From a virus, in IMG/VR virus record IMGVR_UViG_3300020183_000206, positions 1-38,744 of that record: a stretch of DNA of 38,744 bases. The stretch is one strand, 5' to 3'. The first letter of the stretch is position 1; every line of letters starts with the position of its first letter. The notes under the pieces were generated by a model. The model was not told the origin of the DNA. It did no database searches and saw only the letters and a list, made by a program, of their open reading frames with translations. A program made the position numbers and the translations under genes. This document shows, in pieces, positions 16,801 to 24,300 of this stretch.

Positions 16801-19799
16801 TGCCAACTACAGTTTATATTGTGAAACTAAATGAATTGGATGTTAGAGTTTCTGCATCGGCTTCCGATGCGCTAAAATCAATTCCCATTGTGTTGGAACT
16901 TGAAAACGTTGGCATTGGAACTTTACATAAATTTATATCTAAAAATCAAAACTCAAAACTTCTCATAAGTGTTGATAATGAAATTTTATCTCCAGTTGTT
17001 GGAAATGGAGTCACTGAATCGTTAGTATCTTCCCTTGGATATTATGATAGCACAGTGAGTTTGTCCGGAATTACAAGCATAACAGCAGGTTCTTTAATAA
17101 AAATTAATGATGAAATTATGCTTATTAATTCATCATCTCTTCTTTCAAATTCAATTATGGTAAATAGGGGATGGGCTGGAACAGGAATATCATCACATAC
17201 ATCTGGATCTTTAGTAAGAAAATTAGTTGGCGATTATAACATAACTGATAGTGCCATTAATTTTATTACTCCACCATTTGGACAAATACCATTTACAAAT
17301 CCAAATGATAGGGGCGATGAGAAAGATTATATTGGATTAGAAGTTTCATCATCATTCAATGGCAGAATGTTTATGAAATCGGGAAATCCTGATGGGTCTT
17401 TAGAACCTTATCATAACAATTATATTTTTGATGAAATTGTTGCTACAGAATTTGACAGTGTAGAAAATGACTTTACTCTTACGCAAGACTTAACAAATAT
17501 TTCTGGATTCTCGACATCAAATGCAATTGTTTTAATCAATAACGTTTTTCAATTACCAGCAAGATCTGGAATTTTTGTCAATATAAATGGAAACTATAGT
17601 TTAAATGAATCTTTAGGAATTACAACAATTTCGTTTGTTGAAAATGGTGCAACTTTAAATGAAGATCCAAATTTATCATCTCTTCCTAGAGGTGGAATAA
17701 TTGTTTCTGTTGGATCAACAGAAGGATTTGGATATCAACCTTTAGTATCCGCTGGAGGAACGGCTGTTATTTCTGGATTAGGAACTATTCAATCAATTAG
17801 TATTGGAAATAGTGGATCTGGATATCGTTCTGGAATACAAACTGTCGTAAATGTTGGCGTAGCTACAACAAGTTTAGGGACACCAAATATAGAATTTATT
17901 GGAACTGCTGCAATTAGTGGAGGGCATATTGTAAGTGTAGCAATTACAAATCCTGGAGTGGGATACACGTCAACAAATCCACCATTGGTTATTTTTGATG
18001 ATCCACTATCATATAGCAATATTCCTTTGATTTATAGCTCAAGTTCTCCATCTGGAATCGGAACAAAAGCAACTGTCGATATTGTAGTTGGTCAAGGATC
18101 AAGTATTATATCATTTGAAATTAAAAATTATGGGTATTCATACAATAGAGGTGATATTTTAACAGTTGCCATTGGAGGAACTATTGGAATTCCAACGGAT
18201 ACTTCATTGACATTTGAAGAATTTAATCTTACAGTAAATGATACGTATTTTGATAGATTTTCTGGATGGTCAATTGGAGATTTACAAGTATTGGATCCTT
18301 TAGATTCTTTATTTGATGGAAATAAAAGGGTATTTCCATTAGAAATTGATAGTCAAAAATTTTCTATAAAAGCAAGATCAGGATCTTTAATTGATGTTAA
18401 AGCTAACTTACTTGTTTTTATAAATGATATATTACAAATTCCTGGTGAAGGATATATTTTTGATGGTGGAAGTTTAATTCAATTCCCCGAAGCACCCAAA
18501 CCAGGAGATACTTCAAAAATCTTATTCTATAAAGGAAATGGAGATGTTGATACTCAAATCATTGATATTTTAGAGACGGTAAAGGAAGGCGATACTTTAC
18601 AAATATACGAATCGTCATTTAAAGAATCTGAAGATGAAAGATTAGTTAAAGATATTCTTTCAGTTAATGAAGTACTTACAAATACTTATAATGGACCAGG
18701 ACTTACAACAGATTCAACTTTAACTAGACCAGTAATCTGGTGTAAGCAAAGAAATGACATGTTCATCGATGAAACATATGTTTCAAAAGATAGAATTCAT
18801 TATGAACCACTGATTTATCCAACTACAAATATTATTCAAAATGTTGGAACTTCAAGCACGGTTATTTGGGTACAAAATATAAAAACTTTCTTTGACAACA
18901 ATTCTGAATATTATCCAAACGAATCGCCACAAAGAAAAATTACCATTTTATCCCAAGATACATTATCTGGAGCTGCGGCCACTGCTATTGTTTCAGCTGC
19001 AGGAACAATTCAATCAATTATAGTTAATGATGGTGGAGTTGGTTATACAACAAATCCAATAGTGGTAATTTCAAATCCAATTGGATTGGGAATAACCTAC
19101 GCGGCAGAGGCAACATCTCTAATCAGTGGCAATACAGTTTCTTCAATTAGCATAACATCTCCTGGAAGTGGATATACAAATACAAATCCACCATCAGTTT
19201 TAATAGAAAATCCAAGACCAACTTATGAAACAATATCTAATGTAACTTATGATGGGGATTTTGGTGTTATAACAGGTATTGCCACAACTTCTATTGTTGG
19301 TGTTGCCACAACTGGACTTGTTTTTGATTTCTTTATACCTGAAGATTCATTCTTAAGAAATGCTGGAATTAATAGCGTAGGTGCGGCCGCGACAGGAATT
19401 AGTGGCATTCAAACTGGAGATTATTTTACGATAACAAATTCAAATGTTGGAAGTGGCGTAACATCACTCTCATCAAGCAATAGTGGTATTATTGGAATTG
19501 GCACATCCTTTATTGATAATGTTTATCGAGTTGCACAAGTTTCTATCGCACAAACAAGTGCTGCTGGAATTGCTTTAACTTATGTAACTAAGGTTGTTGT
19601 AAGTGTTGAAAGCACAGATGGTATAAGTGGATTTGGATTTAGTAGTTTCTATGGCGAATATAGTTGGGGCAAAATTTCTAATGGTACACGATTAAATCCA
19701 AAATCTTTTGTTGCATATACTGATGGTTCTGCTGGTATTTCTTCATCCCCAATTGTTCAAAGATATAACCCCCTTAAATATGAGAATTACTATACATAA
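7833..19799 (+). CDS. 7: Giant gp7-like baseplate wedge protein with YHYH domain
   Basis: 3988 aa against 1032 in T4 gp7. Residues 1-235 hold the T4 gp7 C-terminal core: QLPSFVREEYPLVSEFLSQY near the start and DFYSSKGTDSSIKILFQALY (193-212), which aligns with T4 'DFYSTKGIEASYKFLFKVLY'. The remainder is a beta-rich chain: two early ITV..GFP modules (about 78-127, 322-362) and one at about 3072-3128; at least six HG..TG..I.Y..GG..YYV modules; about 14 GSGY-type repeats (for example near 713, 753, 1082, 1123, 3326, 3373, 3732, 3776); and a YHYH domain (GWSYDGHPIYGPYGY at 1226-1240). A DSLFDG...VFINDILQIPGEGY region near 3490-3550 is typical of cyanophage wedge giants. Its place between gp6 and gp8 fits gp7. 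It probably forms a large peripheral baseplate arm on the virion. No frameshift or stop interrupts it. Confidence 0.85.
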   Translation: MSETRISVNSIIQGQLPSFVREEYPLVSEFLSQYYTSIESQSGPSDIIQNIDKYVNIDNLTNLVDSTILSVGITTSATTISVESTLGFPESYGLIQIDSEIITYTGKTLTSFTGCVRGFSGITSYQDSTTADKLVFSSSQSAAHNQNTKVTNLSILFLKEFYKKIKKQITPGFEDKEFYSGLNEALFIKQSRDFYSSKGTDSSIKILFQALYGTDVQVIRPRDYLIQASEAKHEISRNLVVEKISGNVEDLTNITIYQDQTDYINSASAVISSVERILRGGKDYYVLSIDESKGITTPGVIKGTFTVHPKTQLIEDVEIGANVITVDSTVGFPNSGELVVGDAQIVSYEEKSLTQFFGCSGIITQLDANSAVRANTYAYGVTPKEKVTFRITGVLSKLSILNQVGPYEKDDKIYIKNLGYESRNFEENNWFFNIPVTYNVKSLDLIDIADYTYLVTLHDSHSLSLGDSVTFTASTGLKRTGFVISYDTDKSFKVRGQGQLNTYQTYTLTKNLLKVNSTNYPNLSNYTSNVQNVYLDLKDSFYVASPSIPTYLNLPLNVSDKSITFSGSFSGTDLNIGNHKFFTGDSIVYNPTESTNNLGITTGVYFVKKVDDTTIKIANSLANINVGRFVSIASTAITNNTFIPTEYTYTDFQTRTLEPQKIIRKISKPEKTLTKQQTRTGNIGLFINGVELLNYKSKDVIYYGPIEKVNVLDGGTNYDIINPPILNITDPIGSGASVYCSVKGGLERIDILDPGFDFLNTPTIKITGGNGVNASAKVNLIEFDHFVTVLPSAGSGKINLTNNTIGFTTYHKFRNNEKVIYDTQNGTSVGGLTTNAQYFVSVQDATTIKLHNNFDDVSSGINTVNLTSYGVGTHLLKSVQKKKKIGSITIENSGQNYQNKKTTTTSAGINTASDTINIKNHGYHTGEIISYTTNGSSIGGLNPGSYYVTKVNDDSFKLSIISPGNIGISTGNNDFYFKTKQYVNLTSTGSGTHIFNYPQITTTVDGIIGVSTFAGQDFTAKIQPIFRGKIDSVFIENGGNSFGSEGILNYNVQPRFTILEGSGAQVTPIVSNGKIQKVVVNNSGSGYISVPDLIINQTGYGSGSGAILVPVIVNGSLTEVRVINGGVGYGNDITLTVVAGGINSKFEASIKTWQVNLVEREIIANQITSDDGFLSKSFYENFGLEYNHAYAPRKLRNSVVSQNNNEDLKIFNGIEFVSTDHSPIIGWSYDGHPIYGPYGYSNPTGGSIKALKSGYTLLLNPNRPSIALYPSGFFVEDYVYDSNGDLDEHNGRFCITPEYPNGVYAYFCTIDTTSIQNQGPFKNYFKPSFPYAIGNFYKSNPINFNFLKTSNQDEININETGWMRNVTPYNLTKTNSFYNYLSLPNKIKESVSTINLTSAGSVDSIGIKTGGQNYKVGDKLVFDNTNTGGQGLSAEVSLVKGKPISQISIASSSIDYVEFSTSNAAFNFVGFSSSPHNFVNNDVITVTGKYDYKKTNPIVVTTNTLVTISSIASTTNTGLVTYFSVTGNLNFPNIRENDVYQINNEQVKILNIDPQSSRIRVLRNINNVSGSTSYSSGIALTESTRKFQISFGISTSYNLKVNKELYFDPKESVGIGTIAGVGISSELFFSNPGVGITQIAIPTKAIYLPNHQLETGTRLIYNANGGTSISISTNGINSYQLSDNSVVYAAKISDDLVGIATVKVGLGSTGVFVGLGTISGDTLYFHASGIGNTHSFKTDYDNIFVGSVNQNIVTVSTAATHGLVSGNSITLNAKPGITTTAFVKYNDFNRRMIINPVSFVAGNVNIADNTIELQNHGFYVGQKVIHNSTSPCGGLTNESIYYVVPISENLFKLSNSYYDATLNIPVEIVNITSQSFGTISPINPPIQAIRDTTLKFDLSDSSLAFVKFGNPYPAFELNFYEDAEFKNKFNTSQNTTTFEVSKFGRPGVDADAYVSVKINDFIPNVLYYKLVPIDLENNSLVKSTIINDNETLNNSKITKVDSAYSGIYLVTVGIDTSSFTFNAINNPEKLSYFPSEGTFEYYTSSPSAFGEIHQINVTTNGTNYLSYPRISNINSGLGTNAILEINSQSIGITQKTKLDDIGFDYYSDLSIRPLANLAQIFRVSNSSSIKSIGITSAGRNYTIAPNLILFDEFTKKPIKDVELRYNLGDSFVTIVKNTKSISNSIASIIPINNVNGSGITTISFNNSTKEVTVGLAKSFSDISDFPFVPGAKFLVENVNVGIGSTGYGYNSKNYDYQLFTVKDSTPNIGGIGATVVYSLEDYLPFGKTPGVWQTNDSSSARIIAQSHFPIFDIKYEKNKYFKDEEVIPDGKVESWDPINNILRISSNRVYEIGEKIKTFSDAETTIVEIINNEAIYDVKESEVVKKTWQNNVGFLNENLQKITDNDYYQYFSYSLKSNVTYDKWDEVTDSLIHTVGFKKFGDLVIENSSSQIGISTTQNDTDVTLTVDLQNEIDLDCYYDFDLVSESSFEIDDEFKSDKISFSSRILSDYTESIGNRVVILDDISDLFNSNPRPNPFTVVDRFLLSSTRSKKYFYSILDTFYNTERQVGLIGFIHDNEIGYLNHYGVVYTLNDLGTFDFNIFGTEGNLRFFPYKFKINNYDLSFVSFDIEDSISSIGSTALGSCVSIAASTVTLGAGTSTASTIVGIASTYRSSKVLVKIGAVDDSYFEFNELTVIHDGSQVSLLEYFPLATDSQLVFGSVGLGTYIPSFSGSDINIDFKPNSELGVGHTVTTMRISVGDTSSTGIGTIILKDTQLDSTIVSISSSSTPTANVVSSFSNNDYVGAYYFASVEDTTNNQYEVSELVCVTDGVTPGLSEFAVVSTGSSLGKFTVSGAGSNTNLNYTPDANIDVQVRIYRQTISHAHDASLIDELDLGNTNIVSSFGSYEGTENDIKKKFDLTHNGSLVFEKVFDGSNLGIVSTSDNTIRIPSNYFVTGEEVTYTYPNSTINTANAIGIATTSIAGIGTTDKLPTTVYIVKLNELDVRVSASASDALKSIPIVLELENVGIGTLHKFISKNQNSKLLISVDNEILSPVVGNGVTESLVSSLGYYDSTVSLSGITSITAGSLIKINDEIMLINSSSLLSNSIMVNRGWAGTGISSHTSGSLVRKLVGDYNITDSAINFITPPFGQIPFTNPNDRGDEKDYIGLEVSSSFNGRMFMKSGNPDGSLEPYHNNYIFDEIVATEFDSVENDFTLTQDLTNISGFSTSNAIVLINNVFQLPARSGIFVNINGNYSLNESLGITTISFVENGATLNEDPNLSSLPRGGIIVSVGSTEGFGYQPLVSAGGTAVISGLGTIQSISIGNSGSGYRSGIQTVVNVGVATTSLGTPNIEFIGTAAISGGHIVSVAITNPGVGYTSTNPPLVIFDDPLSYSNIPLIYSSSSPSGIGTKATVDIVVGQGSSIISFEIKNYGYSYNRGDILTVAIGGTIGIPTDTSLTFEEFNLTVNDTYFDRFSGWSIGDLQVLDPLDSLFDGNKRVFPLEIDSQKFSIKARSGSLIDVKANLLVFINDILQIPGEGYIFDGGSLIQFPEAPKPGDTSKILFYKGNGDVDTQIIDILETVKEGDTLQIYESSFKESEDERLVKDILSVNEVLTNTYNGPGLTTDSTLTRPVIWCKQRNDMFIDETYVSKDRIHYEPLIYPTTNIIQNVGTSSTVIWVQNIKTFFDNNSEYYPNESPQRKITILSQDTLSGAAATAIVSAAGTIQSIIVNDGGVGYTTNPIVVISNPIGLGITYAAEATSLISGNTVSSISITSPGSGYTNTNPPSVLIENPRPTYETISNVTYDGDFGVITGIATTSIVGVATTGLVFDFFIPEDSFLRNAGINSVGAAATGISGIQTGDYFTITNSNVGSGVTSLSSSNSGIIGIGTSFIDNVYRVAQVSIAQTSAAGIALTYVTKVVVSVESTDGISGFGFSSFYGEYSWGKISNGTRLNPKSFVAYTDGSAGISSSPIVQRYNPLKYENYYT

Positions 19800-19802
19800 A
19801 TA
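19795..19802 (+). promoter_or_regulatory. Late promoter before gp8
   Basis: CATAAATA overlaps the stop codon of the giant gp7-like gene and lies 17 nt before the gp8 ATG. It would allow gp8 to be made independently of the 12-kb gene upstream. Confidence 0.65.
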
Positions 19803-19819
19803 GATAAAAAAACGACAAA

Positions 19820-21373
19820 ATGTCTGCAATTATAACTGATCAATTAAGAATTTTAAATGCTAAAAGTTTTGTCTCGGCAGCAACTTCAAGCGTAAATTCG
19901 TATTATGTGTTTGTTGGTTTGCCAAATGCTACAGATTACAGTTCAACTTGGAATACTACTCCCTTAGCTCCTAAAGATAATTTTAGTGAAGAGAATGATT
20001 ATTGGGACACAATGATTGCATTGAAAAAGATTCAACCACAAGACGTAAAAAGAGTAGTTAAAAAAAATACATGGTCATCCGGAACAACATATGACATGTA
20101 TCGCCATGATATTAGTAGAACTAATAGATCAAAACCATCTCAGGCAACCAGTTTATATTCCGCAAATTATTATATTGTAAATCAATATTATAAGGTTTAT
20201 ATTTGTCTTCACAATGGAATTGGTCCAGATTATCCTGATGGAAGACCATCACTAGATGAACCAAATTTTACAGATTTGGAACCAAGATCTGCTGGTACAA
20301 GTGGTGATGGTTATATTTGGAAGTATCTTTATACAATTAATCCTGCGGATATTGTAAAATTTGATTCGGTCAATTTTATACCAGTCCCATCTGCCTGGGA
20401 GACAAGTATAGATGATTCTGCTATTAGAAATAATGCAACATCTAGTGGGCAATTAAAAATTATAACTATTACAAATAGAGGAGTTGCATTAGGAACAGGA
20501 AATCAAACATATACAAATGTTCCTATTAAAGGTGACGGACAAGGAGCAGAAGCTACTATCGTAATCAATAATGATTCAAAAGTAGAATCAATTACAGTAT
20601 CTAATGGTGGATCTGGATACACTTATGGGACTGTTGATTTACTTGCAGGGGGAGTTCCGACGGGAACCACTGCACCAACTTTCGATGTAATTATTCCACC
20701 AAAAGGAGGTCATGGTGCAAATATATACAGAGAACTTGGTGCATCTAACGTTTTAATTTATTCTAGAATTGAAAATGATGATTTAAATCCAGATTTTATT
20801 ACCGGAAATCAAATTGCACGAGTTGGAATTGTAGAAAATCCCCAAGTTTATAATTCATCTTCTTTATTACAAGAACCAAAGGCAAGCGCAGTATATGCAT
20901 TAAAACTTGTTGGTTCTGGGTATAGTACAGCAACTTTTACTGCAGATAGTCGAGTTACTCAAACAATAAGCACTGGAACTACTGCTGTTGGAAGAGTAAT
21001 ATCATATGATCAAACAACAGGTATTTTAAAATACTGGCAAGACAAAAGTTTAGTTGGATTTAACACCAATGGGTCACAAAATTCATCTCCAACATACGGA
21101 TTTAATTTAAACAGATTTACATCAAGTCCTGGAACTGGAGGAAACTTAAGTATTATTGGAGGAAGTGTAACTTTATCAATAGATTCTACATATACAGGTA
21201 TTAGTACAGTACTAAATAGTAGGACATATTATTTTGGACAATCCGTGACTAATGGCGTTGGAAATCCAGAAGTTCAAAAGTACTCTGGAAATATCATTTA
21301 CGTCGATAACAGATCTTCAATTACGAGATCAGCAAATCAAAAAGAAGATATCAAAGTAATTTTGCAATTCTAA
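19820..21373 (+). CDS. 8: Baseplate wedge subunit gp8 with inserted repeats
   Basis: 517 aa against 334 in T4 gp8. The N-terminal half (ITDQLRILNAKSFVSAATSS) and GDGYIWKYLYTI (about 165-176) align with T4 'GDGYVWEYLFEI'. The C-terminus (IIYVDNRSSITRSANQKEDI, then KVILQF) matches T4 'MIYMENRPPIIMAMDQTEEI'. Between them, about residues 215-290, sit two GSGY-type repeats (ITNRGVALG...; SNGGSGYTYG) absent from T4. Gp8 dimers bind gp7 and gp10 in the wedge. The added repeats resemble those of the giant neighbour, so they may dock to it or decorate the baseplate. Confidence 0.93.
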   Translation: MSAIITDQLRILNAKSFVSAATSSVNSYYVFVGLPNATDYSSTWNTTPLAPKDNFSEENDYWDTMIALKKIQPQDVKRVVKKNTWSSGTTYDMYRHDISRTNRSKPSQATSLYSANYYIVNQYYKVYICLHNGIGPDYPDGRPSLDEPNFTDLEPRSAGTSGDGYIWKYLYTINPADIVKFDSVNFIPVPSAWETSIDDSAIRNNATSSGQLKIITITNRGVALGTGNQTYTNVPIKGDGQGAEATIVINNDSKVESITVSNGGSGYTYGTVDLLAGGVPTGTTAPTFDVIIPPKGGHGANIYRELGASNVLIYSRIENDDLNPDFITGNQIARVGIVENPQVYNSSSLLQEPKASAVYALKLVGSGYSTATFTADSRVTQTISTGTTAVGRVISYDQTTGILKYWQDKSLVGFNTNGSQNSSPTYGFNLNRFTSSPGTGGNLSIIGGSVTLSIDSTYTGISTVLNSRTYYFGQSVTNGVGNPEVQKYSGNIIYVDNRSSITRSANQKEDIKVILQF

Positions 21374-21379
21374 ACAATC

Positions 21380-24300
21380 ATGCCTCAACAAACTAACTTC
21401 AACGTTTCTCCATATTTTGATGATTTTGACGAGAACAAGAGTTATCACAAGGTTTTGTTTAAACCTGGTACTCCTTTGCAAGCCAGAGAATTAACTACAT
21501 TACAGTCAATTCTTCAAAATCAAATTGAGAAATTTGGAAGTCATGTTTTTAAAGAGGGATCTCCAGTATTAGATGGGCAACTTGGAAATGATATTGTTTT
21601 TCCGGCAATTCAAGTAGAATCCCAATATAATGGATTGCCAATTTCTTTATATTTTGACAATTTAATCGATAAAAAAATTAAAGGACAAACTAGCGGTGTT
21701 GTTGCAATTGTTAGGTATACATTATCAAATATACAATCAGAAAGAGGTGTTCATACATTATACCTACAATACATTTCAAATGGTGTAGGTGATTTTAATT
21801 CTCAAAATTTTTTTGATGGAGAAACTTTACTTGCAGAAGAAACAATAACATATGGTAATGGATTTACAATTCCTCAAGGACAAGGAATTTGTAATGCCAT
21901 TGCAACCAATGCATCTACTGCAGGTTCATCAATATCTATTAAAGAAGGAATTTTCTTTGTTAGAGGCATCTTTGCAAAAGCACAAGAACAAAGAATTATT
22001 TTAGATCAATATGGAATTACTCCAACTTTTAAAGTTGGATTTACTGTTATTGAAAGAATTGTTACTGCAGATGAAGACGAATCTTTATATGATAACGCTC
22101 AAGGATTTTCAAATTATGCAGCTCCAGGATCTGATAGATTTCAACTAGAGTTAAAGTTAGATAAAAGATCTATAAATGAATCCAATCTCGAAAACTTTAT
22201 TACATTATATTCTATTTTTGATGGTATTCCACAATTTAAGGTAACAAAAACTCAATACAATGTTATTCGTGACGAACTAGCAAGAAGAACTTCAGATCAA
22301 TCTGGAGATTTTTACGTAAAACCATTCGCAATTATTGCTAGAGATACTTTAAATGATAGATTGGTCAATACTACGGGTATTTACTATGATAATCAGATAA
22401 CAGTTGATGGAAATACTCCATCAGATGATTTAATGACGTTTGAAATAAGTTCTGGAAAAGCATACGTCGATGGATATGAAATAGAATCTGTAAATCAGCA
22501 ATATTTGGATGTAGAAAAACCAAGAACTACTCAAACTCTAGAAAATCAATCAATTTCATTTAATGCAGGAACTCAGTTTTTAATTAATAATATTCATGGT
22601 ATTCCATCTGTTGGAGTTGGAACTACTGCATTTGTAAGTTTGATGGATTCAAGATTGGGTTCTGATAAAGGTGTTGCAGCAGGAACAACTATTGGATATG
22701 CAAGAATTTATGATTTTATACCTTCAACCGGTTATGTTGATGATTCTAGTCAGTTAAATTTGAGATTATTTGACATACAAACTTTTACAAAGCTTACTTT
22801 AACAAATAATATTACGCAATCAACTCCAGCCTATATTCAAGGTAAAAAAAGTGGAGCAGCTGCATATTTAAAGGACGGTGTAACTGGAATACAAACATTA
22901 ACTTTGTATAATGTTTATGGTCAGTTTATACCGAATGAACCCATTATTATTAATGGAATTGATAATGGTAGATTGATCAAATCAATTGTCGATTATGACA
23001 TTTCAAATGTAAAATCAATTCATTCAACAAAAGTCGGTGTTTCGACTTTTAATGCAGACATGATTTTGGGCAATCAAATTAATATTGCTCCTTCTGGAAC
23101 AACTTTTAAAATTACAGCAGAATCAGCCGGTGTTAGTACAGTTTCTGCTGGATTGGGAACTAATTTTGTAAATGTCATTTCTAATGGTGATATTATTAGA
23201 TATGGAAATCCGGATCAAGGGCAACTTGCAATTTACAATAAAGTATCAAACGTAAGTACTGGTGGAACGAATTTTACACTGTCTGCAGTTCCAAGTGTAA
23301 CAAACGTTTGTGTTGGATCATTACCCACTTCCGAAATTTTAGTTACAGATTTAAAACTCATCAGAGGATCAATCGGATCTCCAGATTCTGCATTAATTAC
23401 AGAACTTAGTAGAAACAACGTCAAAACATTTAATATATCAAATACTTCTATTTCTCAAAGAAGAATTTTTCAAAATCAATCTTTTGCAGCAAATTCTATC
23501 ACTCTTACAGTAACTGAAGATGATATTATTTTTGAAGCATTTGATGAGGATAGATTTATAATTTCATATTCGGATGGTTTAATTGAACCATTAAATCCAT
23601 CACAATATAGTTTAGATGTTACTGGAAAAATTTTAACGTTTAATGGATTATTAAAGACTAGTGGAACAGCTGATGTAATTGTAACTGTCAAGAATACAAA
23701 ACCAAATTCTAAAATTAAAAACTTTAATAGTGTTGGTTCTTTAATTGTAAATCGTTCAAAATATGCATCATCAGGGATTGGAACTACAACATTAAATGAT
23801 GGTTTAACTTATAGTCAAATTTACGGACTTAGAGTTCAGGACGAAGAAATTTCTCTCAATGTTCCAGATGTTGTTAGAGTTGTTGGCGTTTTTGAATCGA
23901 AAACAACTGATGATCCACAATTGCCAAAAATAAAATTAAGTGGATTTACTGGGCCAACAATTAATAATCAGGATTTTATAGTAGGAGAACATATTCTTGG
24001 TTCAACATCAGGAGCCATAGCTCTTGTTGTTAATAGAGTTGATACTGATAGTTTAGAATACGTATATTTAAATTCATCAACTTTTGCAGTTGGAGAAACT
24101 ATTACTGGTAAAGAATCTGGAACAAATGCAACTATTTTATTAATTACGATATCTGATCAAAATGTATCCAATAAATTTGGTTTTGACGATGGACAAAGAG
24201 ATTCTTTCTACGATTATTCTAGACTTGTAAGAAATCAAAACGCAGAAGAACCAAAAGGAAAGTTGAAAATTGTCTATCAATATTATACAATAGATGCGCT

